This document shows, piece after piece, positions 10,778-20,301 of a DNA stretch of 64,000 nt (position 1 is the stretch's first letter; each line of letters opens with the position of its first letter). Both the position numbers and the translations under genes were made by a program. The notes beneath the pieces were generated by a model that saw only the letters and a list, made by a program, of their open reading frames with translations, was not told the origin of the DNA and ran no database searches. Source of the stretch: Azolla caroliniana (lineage: Eukaryota > Polypodiophyta); the NCBI GenBank assembly GCA_043228905.1, contig JBHGNT010000009.1, positions 9,982,001 through 10,046,000 on the forward strand, read 5' to 3'.

Positions 10778-11413
10778 TGTTGAACAACAGTGCTCGGCCG
10801 CCACCAAGTAGTAGGATCGATTCACAGAAAACGGGAAATGCAAAAATGCACGAAGACAATAGAGAGAAGAGTACACAGGATGTTTTACGTGGAAAACCCT
10901 AAATGGGAAAAACCACGGGAGTCCTCAAACTCCAACTATCACTATACACAGAGATGTACAATGGTGAAGCTACAAGGCAACAACCTTGAGCTCACTGCCT
11001 TCGCCACAGGCGGCGGTATTACACAGAGGCGTCGACCTCTTCCTTCCTCTCCCTCTCTCTCTCTCGGTTGCTCTCACTTTGCTCTCTCTCGACTGAAAAC
11101 ATAAAAAATGAGCAACAACTAAAACTGTTTGCCCTAAGTCATATTTATACACATATGACTTTCGGGTTATTTACAAATATAGCCTCAAGGGCCCTTGGTA
11201 AGCATATTCACAAATATGTCCCCGCATCCGGATCTCGCTCCGGGTACGTTCATCATCCGGCTCCGTAGCCGGGGTCTTCATCATCCGGCTCCGTAGCCGA
11301 GGTCTTCATCATCCGGCTCCGTAGCCGGGACCGTAACCGTAACCGTAACCGTAACCGGGATTGCCGTCATTCATCTCCGGACATCCCATCCGGAGGGACC
11401 GAAAATCCCAACA
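10778..11413 (-). repeat. 5' LTR of Copia2
   Basis: This 636-bp LTR has three copies of the 28-bp repeat and keeps the 27-bp stretch missing from the other LTR. It is followed by the right-hand CAAAA duplicate. Confidence 0.93.
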
Positions 11414-12179
11414 CAAAACTACATTTTTCCAGTTTTGCATAAAGACCATGTTCTCGAAGTTGTTTTAGTACTAATAGTACATGAGAATCATGCTCTTCCT
11501 GAGTCTTCAAATAAACTAGTAGATCATCCAAATAGATGATCAAACAAATATCCAAGAGATCTCGGAATATATCATTTTCCATGTGTTGGAAGACTGTTGG
11601 CGCATTGGTGAGACCGAATGGCATAACCATATACTCAAAGTGCCCGTATCGGGTGCGAAAAGTGGTTTTCCATTCATCTCCTAGTCGGATCCGTACGAGG
11701 TTATATGTGCCTCGTAAGTCGATTTTTGTGACGAACTTTGCACCACTAATCCGTTCTAAAAGACGCGAGATAAGGGGAAGTGCATACCTATTCCTGATGG
11801 TGACCTTATTCAAGCCATGGTAATCTACGATGAGACGAAGTGATCCATCCTTTTTCTTGACAAAGAAAATAAGTGCGACGGCTGGAGATTTCAAATGTTG
11901 AATGAACCCGTTCACCAAATTCTCCTCTATGTAGGCTCGAAGGACTTCTAGCTCGGTTGGTGGCAAGTTGTACATCGGTCCCCATGGTGGCTCTTTTCCT
12001 AGTTGTAAATCAATAGGACAATCATATGGTCGATGGTGAGGAATAGTATTGGCTTGTACCTTCTCAAACACGTCGGCATAATGACGATACTTCTCTGGAA
12101 GTTGAACTATGGATTCCTCTTTACTGGTGCTGGAAGGTTTACTGATACTGCGAATACAAACATTGATTCCTTGCGTCAT
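11414..12179 (-). pseudogene. Gypsy A reverse transcriptase, upstream part
   Basis: An open frame on the minus strand holds a Ty3/gypsy RT: PYDCPIDLQLGKEPPWGPMY, then KKKDGSLRLIVDY, TKIDLRGTYN with the first catalytic Asp, PFGLTNAPTVFQ, and the active-site box IIYLDDLLVY. At 11414 the gene is cut by Copia2 (the frame reads into the LTR) and resumes at 5999. The N-terminal start at 12179 overlaps the end of the protease frame by four bases, which suggests a frame break in an original single polyprotein. Confidence 0.9.
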
Positions 12180-12658
12180 TCCTCATGCAGTTGATGTAGC
12201 GAAATGGTGGAAACCTTATGAGTAGATTCTCGAGATTGTCGATACCGGATTTCTCTTGTTCTCCGATTTATGTCTGGATTGTGTAACTCGAACCATGGTA
12301 ACCTCAAAACAATGGGATGTTCTGGACTACTAATTATATTGAATGATACTACACATCCCAAATCATCTAGGACAACATTAATTGGCTCAAACTCTTCTAC
12401 GATATTTCCAGAAGCAATGGGGCGACTATCAATGACTACTACAGTGGCTGGGCAAGGGAGTTTTCTTAGGGATATATGATGAGCTTGGGAAAAATTCTTA
12501 TCCATGAAGCAAGAATTAGCTCCGGAATCTAGGAGTGCTAAGACATGTACTAGAGGAATACTTTTAGTACTAATAGTTACTTGGGCTAGGAAGACATTGC
12601 TAACTTGCTTAGAGGGAATGGAACCACTAAAGTGTTGCATAGATCTAGGCATGTCCAA
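12176..12658 (-). pseudogene. Gypsy A retropepsin-like protease
   Basis: This 160-codon frame has the pepsin-like protease core: ALLDSGANSCFMDKNF around the catalytic DSG, then a SFNIISSPEHPIVLRLPWFELHNP block (quoted in part; H..P.I.G.PW pattern). It links gag (upstream, above 12684) to the RT frame at 12179 in the usual gypsy order. Confidence 0.8.
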
Positions 12659-12683
12659 CCAAACAGCTCCTATTTTGATGGAC

Positions 12684-13025
12684 TTAGTCGTTTATCTCTT
12701 CTTCTAACTGACTAAGGACTTCAAATTTGTTCAATAAACTTGGGCTATTAGTACTATTATGACTATCAAACACTCTTACCGAAATAGACTCGGGTTTAGT
12801 ACAAGAAACTATTTGATTTACCTGTCTTCTTGGCCTATGTGGACAGTTTATTGCGATATGCCCTGGTCCTCCACAGTAAAGACATAATCGATTTACTTGG
12901 CGTCGTTTCTTTTCTTCTTCCAACAATGGTCCATGACGACGTGTGGTGTCGATTTCCATCGGTGTTGGAGTATTTGTCGGAGTTGCATGATATGACTCCC
13001 TTGCAAATGGTTTTGCTACGACCAA
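12684..13025 (-). pseudogene. Gypsy A gag, zinc-knuckle part
   Basis: The minus-strand frame contains RLCLYCGGPGHIAINCPHRP, a CCHC knuckle of the gag nucleocapsid. The preceding stretch (PTPMEIDTTRRH) is typical of plant gypsy gag just before the knuckle. The frame is broken from the N-terminal gag by indels between about 13030 and 13540. Confidence 0.85.
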
Positions 13026-13546
13026 GGCCTATGTGGGCTCCGACCTGGTCCTTGGCATTTGTAATTGGCATTCCGAACGTCATTCGAAAAGCCGGTTATC
13101 ATATCGTACCACTCGACTGATTGCCTCTGTGAGCGATTTTGGTTCTTCGAAGAACATCAGAAGTAACTCTTTGACATCATTTCGTAGACCATATCAAAAT
13201 TTCTCCATGAATGTTTGGTCATCCCAAGGGATATCGGAAGCAAGTAGACAAAAATCTGCAACGTAAGTGGAGGCTGGACGATCACCTTGACATAATCGTC
13301 AGATTTTGTTGATTGTCGTCCTTATGCTATCAGTATCTCCAAAATAGGCTTTAAACTCCGTATAAACTCTTCAAAATTATTTAGTAATGGAGATTCACTT
13401 TTTTCCAACAATGGAGTGAACCATGCCAAAGTTGAGCCACTCGGTAACGTTCCTACTAGACCCACTCATGATGCATTTGTGGGATATCGGGAAGGATGCA
13501 TTTGAATGACTAATTGTACCTAATTAAGGAATCCTCTGAACTATGG

Positions 13547-13828
13547 TCATGTTCCATAGAATTTCATAGGAAGGCTGATCTTGGGCTCTTTATGAATCCC
13601 TTGAGTACTTGATCCTTGTTGTTGCAATGCTACAATGGTTGCTTCAAGTTGTTGCACACGTAATGCTAACTCTCCATGTTGTTGTTGCATTTTCTGCTTT
13701 TCTAAAGAGATTTGTTGAAGATCCCCCAACAACCGTTGATTTTCTTGTTCCAATACGACAAACCTTTCTTTCAAGCACTGCAACTCCGAGAAAACAGATT
13801 GGTATTCTTGAGCGCTAACAATTGTCAT
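13547..13828 (-). pseudogene. Gypsy A gag N-terminus with coiled coil
   Basis: A 93-codon frame starts MTIVSAQEYQSV and continues into a heptad-like segment rich in Leu, Gln and Glu (about residues 10-70), consistent with the coiled coil at the start of many gypsy gags. It ends near the KEPKISLPMKFYG motif that begins the capsid region. The capsid itself (13030-13540) is broken by stops and frameshifts. Confidence 0.75.
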
Positions 13829-14008
13829 AGTATTGGAGGAAGGAAGGATAAGAAGATTAGTGTGAAGGGAATGAGGGATACGAAGCTGAAGGCAATTCGG
13901 TTCAAACTTTCATGGATAGTACTAGAGGCAAGGAGAATTAGTACTAAAGGTAGAGGAGAAGAATGAGGATTAGTACTAAGAAGGGAAAGAGTGTGTGAGA
14001 ACCACGTG

Positions 14009-14054
<46 letters not shown>

Positions 14055-14162
14055 TAATGATGACAACAAGAAGTATATTATATTATAAGAAGAAAGATAC
14101 AAGAATAGATAGGAGGCTTAAGACTAGCGTTGAGCTGAATTGGTTCGGAATAATGCCTTTTG

Positions 14163-14175
14163 CCTTTATTTATAA
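14163..14175 (-). promoter_or_regulatory. TATA box of the Gypsy A promoter
   Basis: The minus strand reads TTATAAATAAAGG, correctly placed just downstream of the heat-shock elements and upstream of the gag leader. Confidence 0.65.
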
Positions 14176-14194
14176 TGTTGTCAAGATTACTCTT

Positions 14195-14227
14195 GAAGAT
14201 TCTAGAATGTTCTAGAGTAATCTAGAA
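14195..14227 (-). promoter_or_regulatory. Heat-shock-element array (seven 5-bp modules)
   Basis: Alternating GAA and TTC modules with exact 5-bp spacing lie at 14195, 14200, 14205, 14210, 14215, 14220 and 14225. Five are perfect (GAA, TTC, GAA, TTC and the last GAA); GAG and ATC each have one mismatch. Three adjacent perfect modules already define a consensus heat-shock factor site. It lies about 20 bp upstream of the minus-strand TATA box. Confidence 0.8.
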
Positions 14228-14282
14228 TATACATGAATTTCCTATAGAAATAATAAATGAAACTAATATTTTTCGTATTACA

Positions 14283-14854
14283 ATTCATGGTTTAATGACA
14301 AGGGTTTAGCCCATGTAACACAAGGTAATGGGTTTGAATCCCTTCATAGCTATACCATGCCATATCATGACATCAATAAACCCGGTCTACCATTATCAAA
14401 CATTGACTTTAGAGATCTCCATAACAACTTTTGTTCTTGTGAAACATTTGATGCATACACACCAACTAACCAAAGAACTTGCCCTTCATAACATATCTCA
14501 ACGTGGAGTAGAAAAGATTAAGAAGATAAGGGAACGTGAGCTACGTCGACTCGAAGCTATGGTTGGGGTACCTCTTACATGGGGACCACGGGCCACATCC
14601 ACATGGCAACCCTTTGACCCCCCGCTTCTCTTCGAGAGACTTGGATGGAAATGAAATTAGGCCTAGTATAGAATCATTCTCATTGTAGAACATGTTTTTT
14701 ATATAGAACATGTTTGTTGTTTTCTTAGAACTATTTAGCTTAAACTCTATTTTATCTTATTTTTATTTTTACTTTCGATGAATGGGTAAATATCCCATTT
14801 TTGTTGTACACCATTTGTCTCATGGGCCAATTTTGGCCTTAGAAGACGTTAATA

Positions 14855-14887
<33 letters not shown>
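14283..14887 (+). other. Unassigned repeat-like segment ending in a TTTC run
   Basis: A 108-codon plus-strand frame (14328-14654, ending PPLLFERLGWK) is followed by AT-rich sequence and a CATGGGCCAATTTTGGCC block. A (TTTC) microsatellite at about 14857-14887 ends the segment. A similar GGTCAAAATTGGCC block follows the LINE at 45507, so this may be the 3' end of a plus-strand non-LTR element. I recognise no domain in the frame. Confidence 0.3.
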
Positions 14888-15161
14888 ACCACAATAAATC
14901 TTCCAAATTCATCTGAAACAATTACTTTTCGGTGAAATTTATCTCTTATAAACATGACAAACCCAAAATAACCCCCATGAACCTTGTCAGCATAACATAA
15001 TGTATAACCCTTATAATAACTAATTAAACCAGCATTATGATGATCTTTATGCTTTACTGCACATAAAACATCCCATTGGTCACTTAACACAATCCTCCAA
15101 ACCTCATGCATTGACTAAATCTAGAACACAATCCCCTCACATTCCATGTGGTGATCTTCAT
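14888..15161 (-). pseudogene. LINE-1 ORF2 start: AP-like endonuclease domain, truncated
   Basis: From ATG at 15161 the minus strand reads MKITTWNVRGL, the endonuclease/exonuclease/phosphatase start with its conserved Asn. A small frameshift follows and the domain continues as WDVLCAVKHKDHHNAGLISY and GGYFGFVMFIRD. It ends at FGRFIVV, where it runs into the TTTC repeat. Confidence 0.8.
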
Positions 15162-15319
15162 ACTTTATATTTTCCTTTTATTCGAGAAATCTCCTTCTCC
15201 TTCATTGCTGATGTTTCTACCATATCCTGAAATCAATCCCCTAAGATTGCATATGAATTACTATGGGAATACAAAACTCAAGACCTCGATAGCTCCTCAT
15301 GTGAACGAGACATTGATTT

Positions 15320-16453
15320 TCATTTATTCCAAGGAACATACAAATTACCTTTATTATCAAAAGATAATTTCTTTGGATAGTCCTCTTGACAAGCCCATGG
15401 TTTATTCCACATGGGATTTATTGGTGTGACCTTCTCCATAGATTCATTATGCCCAACATTCTTATTAGACTTCTTCATCTTTCCAAAAACTATTGACCAT
15501 TGTCCTTCATCCTCTAGAGCCTTTCCATCCTTCTCATTCACAATTTGTGGTTCCTTTCTTTGCTCTGAAATTGTCAAAGCTTGAATCTGATCATGAGTTG
15601 TAGGCTCTTCATGTACCACTTCCACTACATTATTTCTTTTCTTAGGACATTCAGCCATAAAATGCCCCAACACACCACAATGGAAACAATGTCCTACAAA
15701 TGTACCCCATTTAAGCCGAAAATACATAGGTGGCATACCAAAGCATGCAATCTGTAAACAACTTGGCCTCTTTATAGCAGTATTCCAAAGAATACACATA
15801 CGATATCGATTTTGAGCATTAGCACTAGGAGGCACCAAGATCATTCCCAACGTTTCCATCACTAACCGTAATATTGGCCAAACCACTGAATATGTGCACC
15901 CTACCTCAACCCATACGGGACACTCTTGCTTTAATATATCTTGGTATTCCACTAGTGGCGTCCACAGAACATTATCAACCAAACTTTTCTCATAAAAAAC
16001 TTACAATTTATTGAGTAATTTCTCTTTATACTCTTGTGATACCAAAACAACCTCATAAAATCCACGATGACCAGCATAAATATCCTAAACACAATCAGCT
16101 TGTTAAATCCGACGTAACCATTGTTTGACCCTCCAAAGGAAAGGTGTCTTCCCCGTGAAAAACAATATGAACCCTTTATCACAAAAATTAGCAAATGAGC
16201 CCAAAAACACCTTATTGTCTTTTTCTAACTTAGCCACTTCATTGTCAACAAACTCCTCAGCAACTTTCACGTTCTCCCTCATACAATCTTCCATTAATAT
16301 ATTTTCCATGCATCTTAAATGTTCCCAATGACTATCATATTTCTCAATATCATCTTGTCGCATTGCATTAGCATAAGACATGTCATTATTATTATCTCCA
16401 ATACGTCGTTTTCTTTTACCATCCCCTCTTGGGCTCAATACTGACTCAACCAT
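15320..16453 (-). pseudogene. LINE-1 ORF1 (gag-like, CCHC knuckle), broken
   Basis: Two frames with a bridging third frame cover an ORF1. The N-terminal part (MVESVLSPRGDGKRKRR, basic) is followed by a region like the plant LINE nucleic-acid-binding domain (ECPVWVEVG, then CFGMPPMYF) and a zinc knuckle CFHCGVLGHFMAECP. It ends at a stop at 15320, 158 bases before ORF2 begins. Upstream, after the inserted element, the same frame continues into 19247-19512 with one stop. Confidence 0.75.
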
Positions 16454-16462
16454 GCATGCATC

Positions 16463-16986
16463 TGTTATCGGTTTTTAGGGTTAGGGTTAATGAGAATGAT
16501 AATGATAGTTATGATAGCATGATTATAATGATGGGTGTGATGATGGAGATAAGCATTGTGGAATTGATGATGACAGGATGAGCATTGAGAAGCATTGTGG
16601 GGTGGGGGGTGGTGCCTAGAATGGCTCCATCCCCCTCCCAGGGGGGTTCAACGTTAAGGGGAGGGAAGACAGAGAGGGAGAGAGAGAGATGACAAGAGAG
16701 AGATTGAGAGAGAAATGGTTATTCATGTTTCATTCATTCCCCATAAGGGTTTAAATAGTACAAGAGGGGATAGATACATAGGGGTGTAAGCCCCCTCGAG
16801 CATTCATACTGGACACTCACTCACACCTCCTCGTATCCATCCACATGCACACACGTGTGCATGTGTTCACATACGTATAGATTCACAATTACATGTATGC
16901 CCCCTACACATACACAACAACATCATGATAACATTCGGCCCTCACTCATCACACTTGACTCTTCGTACATCTCGTACGGGGTAACA
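16463..16986 (+). repeat. 5' LTR of the LARD-like element
   Basis: It starts TGTTATCGG, followed at once by a telomere-like TTTTTAGGGTTAGGGTTAA. It contains a GA-rich tract, a TTTAAATAG TATA-like box near 16750 and many short CAC/CAT runs, and ends GGGGTAACA. Confidence 0.9.
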
Positions 16987-18724
16987 CAATATGGCACGCC
17001 CGTGGGAGAATGCCTTGCACGTCGATCCCACATGCCTTGATGATGATATTTCTTCAACCGGGACTTCCATCGATCCTTTCAACGATCGACTCCCTCGATC
17101 GGAGTGCTTGACTCGAACATCTTTGTCAATCAGCAAATCTTTCCGCGACACGAACATTCTCGTTCTGTCGGCTTACGAACTTCGTCATGGGTCCAAAATC
17201 ATGTCGTGTATATGTATGTTCTTCTTTGTATCTTGTGAGTTGTGTGTGGATCGTGTCCATATCTTTTAGGTTGATGAGTTTTTTAAAAATTCTGTCGGTG
17301 CCCTTTGATTTTTTAAAATTTAATTATGTACCCTTTTGTCTAATACCCCTCCAATTTTTAGCTTTAATTTAGGTCATATTGTTTTCTTTTTTTCTTTTCT
17401 TTTCTTTTTTTTCTTTTTTTTTTTTTTCTTTTTTGCCTTCTTCTCTGCTTCTTACGTCTCTCTCTTGTTGTTGTCTGCATCTTTCTCTTCTTCCCGCCGT
17501 TTTGCGATTCGTTAGCTTTCTTCTCTTCATTTTCTCTTCTATCCTCTTCTTTCTCCCGTTTCTAATTCATCTTTCTGTTCCGTTCCTTTCTGTCTTCTTC
17601 TTCTTCTACCACCGCCATTGTTGTTGCTTCCTATCCTTCTGCTCTCTGTCATTTCCTGTTTTCTTCTTCCTCTTTCTTCCTCTACCTCTGTTATGTCCTA
17701 TTTCCTTCATGTGTGCGTCACCTCCATGGTTTGGCAATGTCTTTGTTGTTGTTTTGGCTGTCGTTCATGGTTGTTCCGGTTGTCGCTATTGTCTATTGTC
17801 CCGCCATTGGTCTGGCCTTTGTAGCCCACCGATCTGCCCGTTGCCGCTTTGACGCCGCCGTGTCTTCTCATCTGGCCGCTTGTCCGACTGTTGTTTTCCT
17901 TTGCCCGGCTGCTCCGGTTGTTGTTCAGCCACTATCCGACCACTCCAACCGTTCCGACTGTTGCTCGGCTGCTCTTCAGCCGTTGTTCGACCATTCCGGC
18001 CGCTCCGCTCCGGCTGCTGTCGGTTGGTGGTGACCGTTCCTGATGCCTTTCTCGTTGTCGCCAGCCCTGTCCGGCCAGCCTCTAGTTGCGTGACCGCTCT
18101 GTTCAGTCGTCACTATCTGGGCATTCTTCCAGCCTCCGTTTTGGCTGCGGTTCGGCTATGTCTAACCGTTTTTGTCTTCGGCTCTGTTCGGTCCTTCTGG
18201 CCGTACGGCCATCACTTTCTTTCGGGCCCTTCAATCGTCTCTATTTGGTTGTACGTTTATTTCTCCGTCCTTCACTGTCTTTGTCAACGAAGCATAATTG
18301 CACGAACCACATAGCATTTCATGTTCATATTCGCCTTCATCATGATCATCATCTTCTCCCTCTTCGTTAAGAATGATCTTGGTGAATATGATGATGATGA
18401 TTGAAATGGTGATAATGAGGAGACACATTTGTGCTTTAACTTGTAAACTGTGGACAATTTTGTCTCTACTTTAACACACATCAGAGGATATATTTGTCTC
18501 TGCTTATGACCAAACATGGATTAGAGATGCTTAACACTTCTTTGTCAATTCATCGATTCCTCGTTTTGTGATGAATACATTGTCAATCTTCAATTTCTCA
18601 CTGACTTGTACATATTGTCAGTTCCTGCACATCATCGCCATCATTTGTCACTTTTCTTGCATCGCCGCGTATCATTCTTGAACTAAGTCTCCAAAGGGGG
18701 GTCGCCTTAGTGGTCACCAAAAGG
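16987..18724 (+). other. Interior of the LARD-like element
   Basis: A 92-codon frame opens at the primer site (16991-17269, MARPWENALHVDPT...), possibly a gag-leader relic. It is followed by a strongly pyrimidine-rich tract (about 17370-17720, mostly T and C) and a GC-rich stretch (17720-18260) with repeated CCGGC/TTCGGC-like words and open but domain-free frames. No retrotransposon enzyme motif is visible on either strand. Confidence 0.75.
16992..17009 (+). promoter_or_regulatory. Candidate primer binding site of the LARD-like element
   Basis: TGGCACGCCCGTGGGAGA begins five bases after the LTR. It starts with the TGG expected of a site complementary to a tRNA CCA end but is not the initiator-Met type used by the copia elements here. 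The matching tRNA could not be identified by eye. Confidence 0.5.
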
Positions 18725-19246
18725 TGTTATCGGTTTTTAGGGTTAGGGTTAATGAGAATGATAATGATAATTATGATAGCATGATTATAATGATGGGTGT
18801 GATGATGGAGATAAGCATTGTGGAATTGATGATGACAGGATGAGCATTGAGAAGCATTGCAGGGTGGGGGTTGGTGCCTAGAATGGCTCCACCCCCCTCC
18901 CAAGGGGGTTCAACGTTAAGGGGAGGGAAGAGAGAGAGGGAGAGAGAGATGACAAGAGAGAGATTGAGAGAGAAATGGTTATTCATGTTTCATTCATTCC
19001 CCATAAGGGGTTAAATAGTACAAGAGGGGGTAGATACATAGGGGTGTAAGCCCCCTCGAGCATTCATACTGGACACTCACTCACACCTCCTCGTATCCAT
19101 CCACATGCACACACGTGTGCATGTGTTCACATACGTATAGACTCACAATTACATTTATGCCCCCTACACATACACAACAACATCATGATAACATTCGACC
19201 CTCGCTCATCACACTTGACTCTTCGTACATCTCGTACGGGGTAACA
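18725..19246 (+). repeat. 3' LTR of the LARD-like element
   Basis: It is a near-identical copy of 16463-16986 with scattered substitutions (for example GTGGGGGGTGG against GTGGGGGTTGG). It ends GGGGTAACA and is followed by the GCATC duplicate. Confidence 0.9.
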
Positions 19247-19585
19247 GCATCCTTTGAAGAATTTGGAGACTAATCCATATTCATGAAAACACTACCATCC
19301 ATATGACAAGAAATAGGAGAGAGCTCACTTACAATAATTGTGTTGGAGAAGGAATCAAAGCAAGCGATCATGAGATGCATACAACCGAATAGAATTTTTA
19401 CTCGTAACGTTCTACCAAGACCACCAAATGATACGCATAGATACTCTTTAGAAAGCTCTCTGCACAGGCTTCGAAAAGAGCTAAAGAACAAATGAAACGG
19501 ACACCGTAGCAAGAAGATACATCAAAATTAGTGTTTGTTTTGTCCTTCTCCAACATCTCCCAACTTTGCGTCTCTCTCTCTCTCT

Positions 19586-19786
19586 CGTAATTACCTTACC
19601 CTAGTGGTAAGTTGTTGACACTACAAGCACTGCATCATGGGTTTGAGACCCAATTTCCTCACTTCTCTATTATATTCTTCATATACTCTTAATTCTCTAG
19701 ATGCCACTGTGGAATGTAGGGGTTGAACCCATGACCACCTGGTCTCCATTGGGCAACCTTACCAACTGAGCTACATCCACCTGGGC
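19586..19786. mobile_element. SINE-like element with two convergent tRNA-like heads, copy 1
   Basis: The plus-strand left end has an A-box-like CTAGTGGTAAG and a B-box-like GGTTTGAGACC. The right end, read on the minus strand, has a perfect A box TAGCTCAGTTGG, a B-box-like GGTTCAACCCC, and outer ends (GTGGA..TCCAC) that pair like an acceptor stem. A short AT-rich spacer (about 19675-19700) separates them. It is about 93 percent identical to copy 2 at 22438-22637. Both copies sit between CT-rich flanks. Confidence 0.7.
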
Positions 19787-19811
19787 AACTCTCACTCACT
19801 CACTCTCTGTT

Positions 19812-20301
19812 CGAGATGTTCGAGAGGGAGGTTGCAGAAATTGGCCCTTGAAAATTGTGACAAAATCTATCCAGATATCGGGCAATTTCCGCAAAGTACG
19901 GAGCCCATGCTACCAGGCGGCGGCCTTACCCCCTAGTTCTTGGCCGACATATGCAATCTTTGTACTATCTGGAGTGGGATAGAGCTCAAAATGAGACTCC
20001 CATCGGCCCAGCCACGCGCAGATTGCTTCTTCGGTTCTTTCCTTTTTGTCTCTCATAAATGGCTTAACGACAAACAATGGTTCACCCTGTCACTCATCAG
20101 GTCTATTAGTCTCGCGGTGTAGACTAATGACATGTGCCTCGAGAGCACTTTGAGATTGCCGAAGTTCGGTCATCTGTTGAGAGGTGAAACTAAGCTATTG
20201 GGTTATTTGCGAAAAATACATCTCAATGGACATTTGTCCAGGAGGATCCCTTGAGTTCCTTCCGCTTGAGCGAATGACATCGGGTCGTTATTTTGAGCCA
20301 T
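19812..20301 (-). pseudogene. Gypsy B gag N-terminus, minus copy
   Basis: From ATG at 20301 the minus strand reads MAQNNDPMSFAQAEGTQG. A capsid-like part follows with TELRQSQSALEAHVIS and later WLGRWESHFEL and TIFKGQFLQPPS-type words. Stop codons and frame breaks occur throughout. The same features are seen in the plus copy at 23793-25001. Confidence 0.7.

Larger units (their letters stand above)
6000..11413 (-). mobile_element. Copia2: young Tnt1/Tork-like Ty1/copia retrotransposon
   Basis: A full-length 5.4-kb element. LTRs 6000-6663 and 10778-11413 both begin TG and end CA. It has a perfect 5-bp target duplication CAAAA (5995-5999 and 11414-11418), a primer binding site, a polypurine tract, and a gag-pol frame broken at only one place. 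Outside one 27-bp gap, a repeat-number difference and a 1-bp indel, the LTRs differ at three bases that I can see in about 575 aligned, roughly 0.5 percent. It sits inside the RT of Gypsy A and is the youngest large insertion in the window. Confidence 0.95.
13990..14282 (-). repeat. Candidate 5' LTR/promoter region of Gypsy A
   Basis: On the minus strand the sequence starts TGTAATACG at 14282, carries the heat-shock-element array, a TATA box, then a long (CT) run (14011-14050 on the plus strand as GA), and leads into gag. I could not find a primer binding site or a second LTR, because the 3' half of the element is gone. The right-hand boundary and the LTR status are inference. Confidence 0.5.
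16463..19246 (+). mobile_element. Non-autonomous gene-less LTR retrotransposon (LARD-like)
   Basis: Two direct repeats of 524 and 522 bp (16463-16986 and 18725-19246) begin TGTTA and end TAACA. They enclose a 1.74-kb interior with no gag, protease, RT or integrase. A perfect 5-bp target duplication GCATC flanks the whole (16458-16462, 19247-19251). The LTRs are about 97 percent identical by eye, so the insertion is moderately young. It lies within LINE-1 ORF1. Plus orientation is suggested by the candidate primer binding site and a TTTAAATAG box in the LTR. Confidence 0.9.
14888..19560 (-). mobile_element. LINE-1 relic (non-LTR retrotransposon), interrupted by the 16463-19246 element
   Basis: Minus-strand ORF1 pieces (19270-19512, 16103-16453, 15320-16194) lead into the start of ORF2, an endonuclease (14888-15161). 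The 5' part is present and the RT is missing, with the break at the TTTC run. This is the reverse of normal LINE 5' truncation and implies a later deletion or rearrangement. The element at 16463-19246 splits it near the ORF1 start. Confidence 0.75.

Noticed and set aside
14308-14350. B-box-like GGTTTGAATCC suggesting another tRNA-derived element
   Set aside because: No convincing A box or cloverleaf could be drawn, and there is no second copy in the window.
17379-18314. Several open frames of 90-157 codons in the LARD-like interior
   Set aside because: They come from pyrimidine-rich low-complexity DNA (Phe/Ser/Leu/Cys-rich products) and show no domain.
19700-19786. tRNA-Ala-like gene on the minus strand
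   Set aside because: A and B boxes are good, but the acceptor stem is only partly paired and the same sequence recurs inside a repeat at 22550-22637, so it is a SINE-like head and not a tRNA gene.
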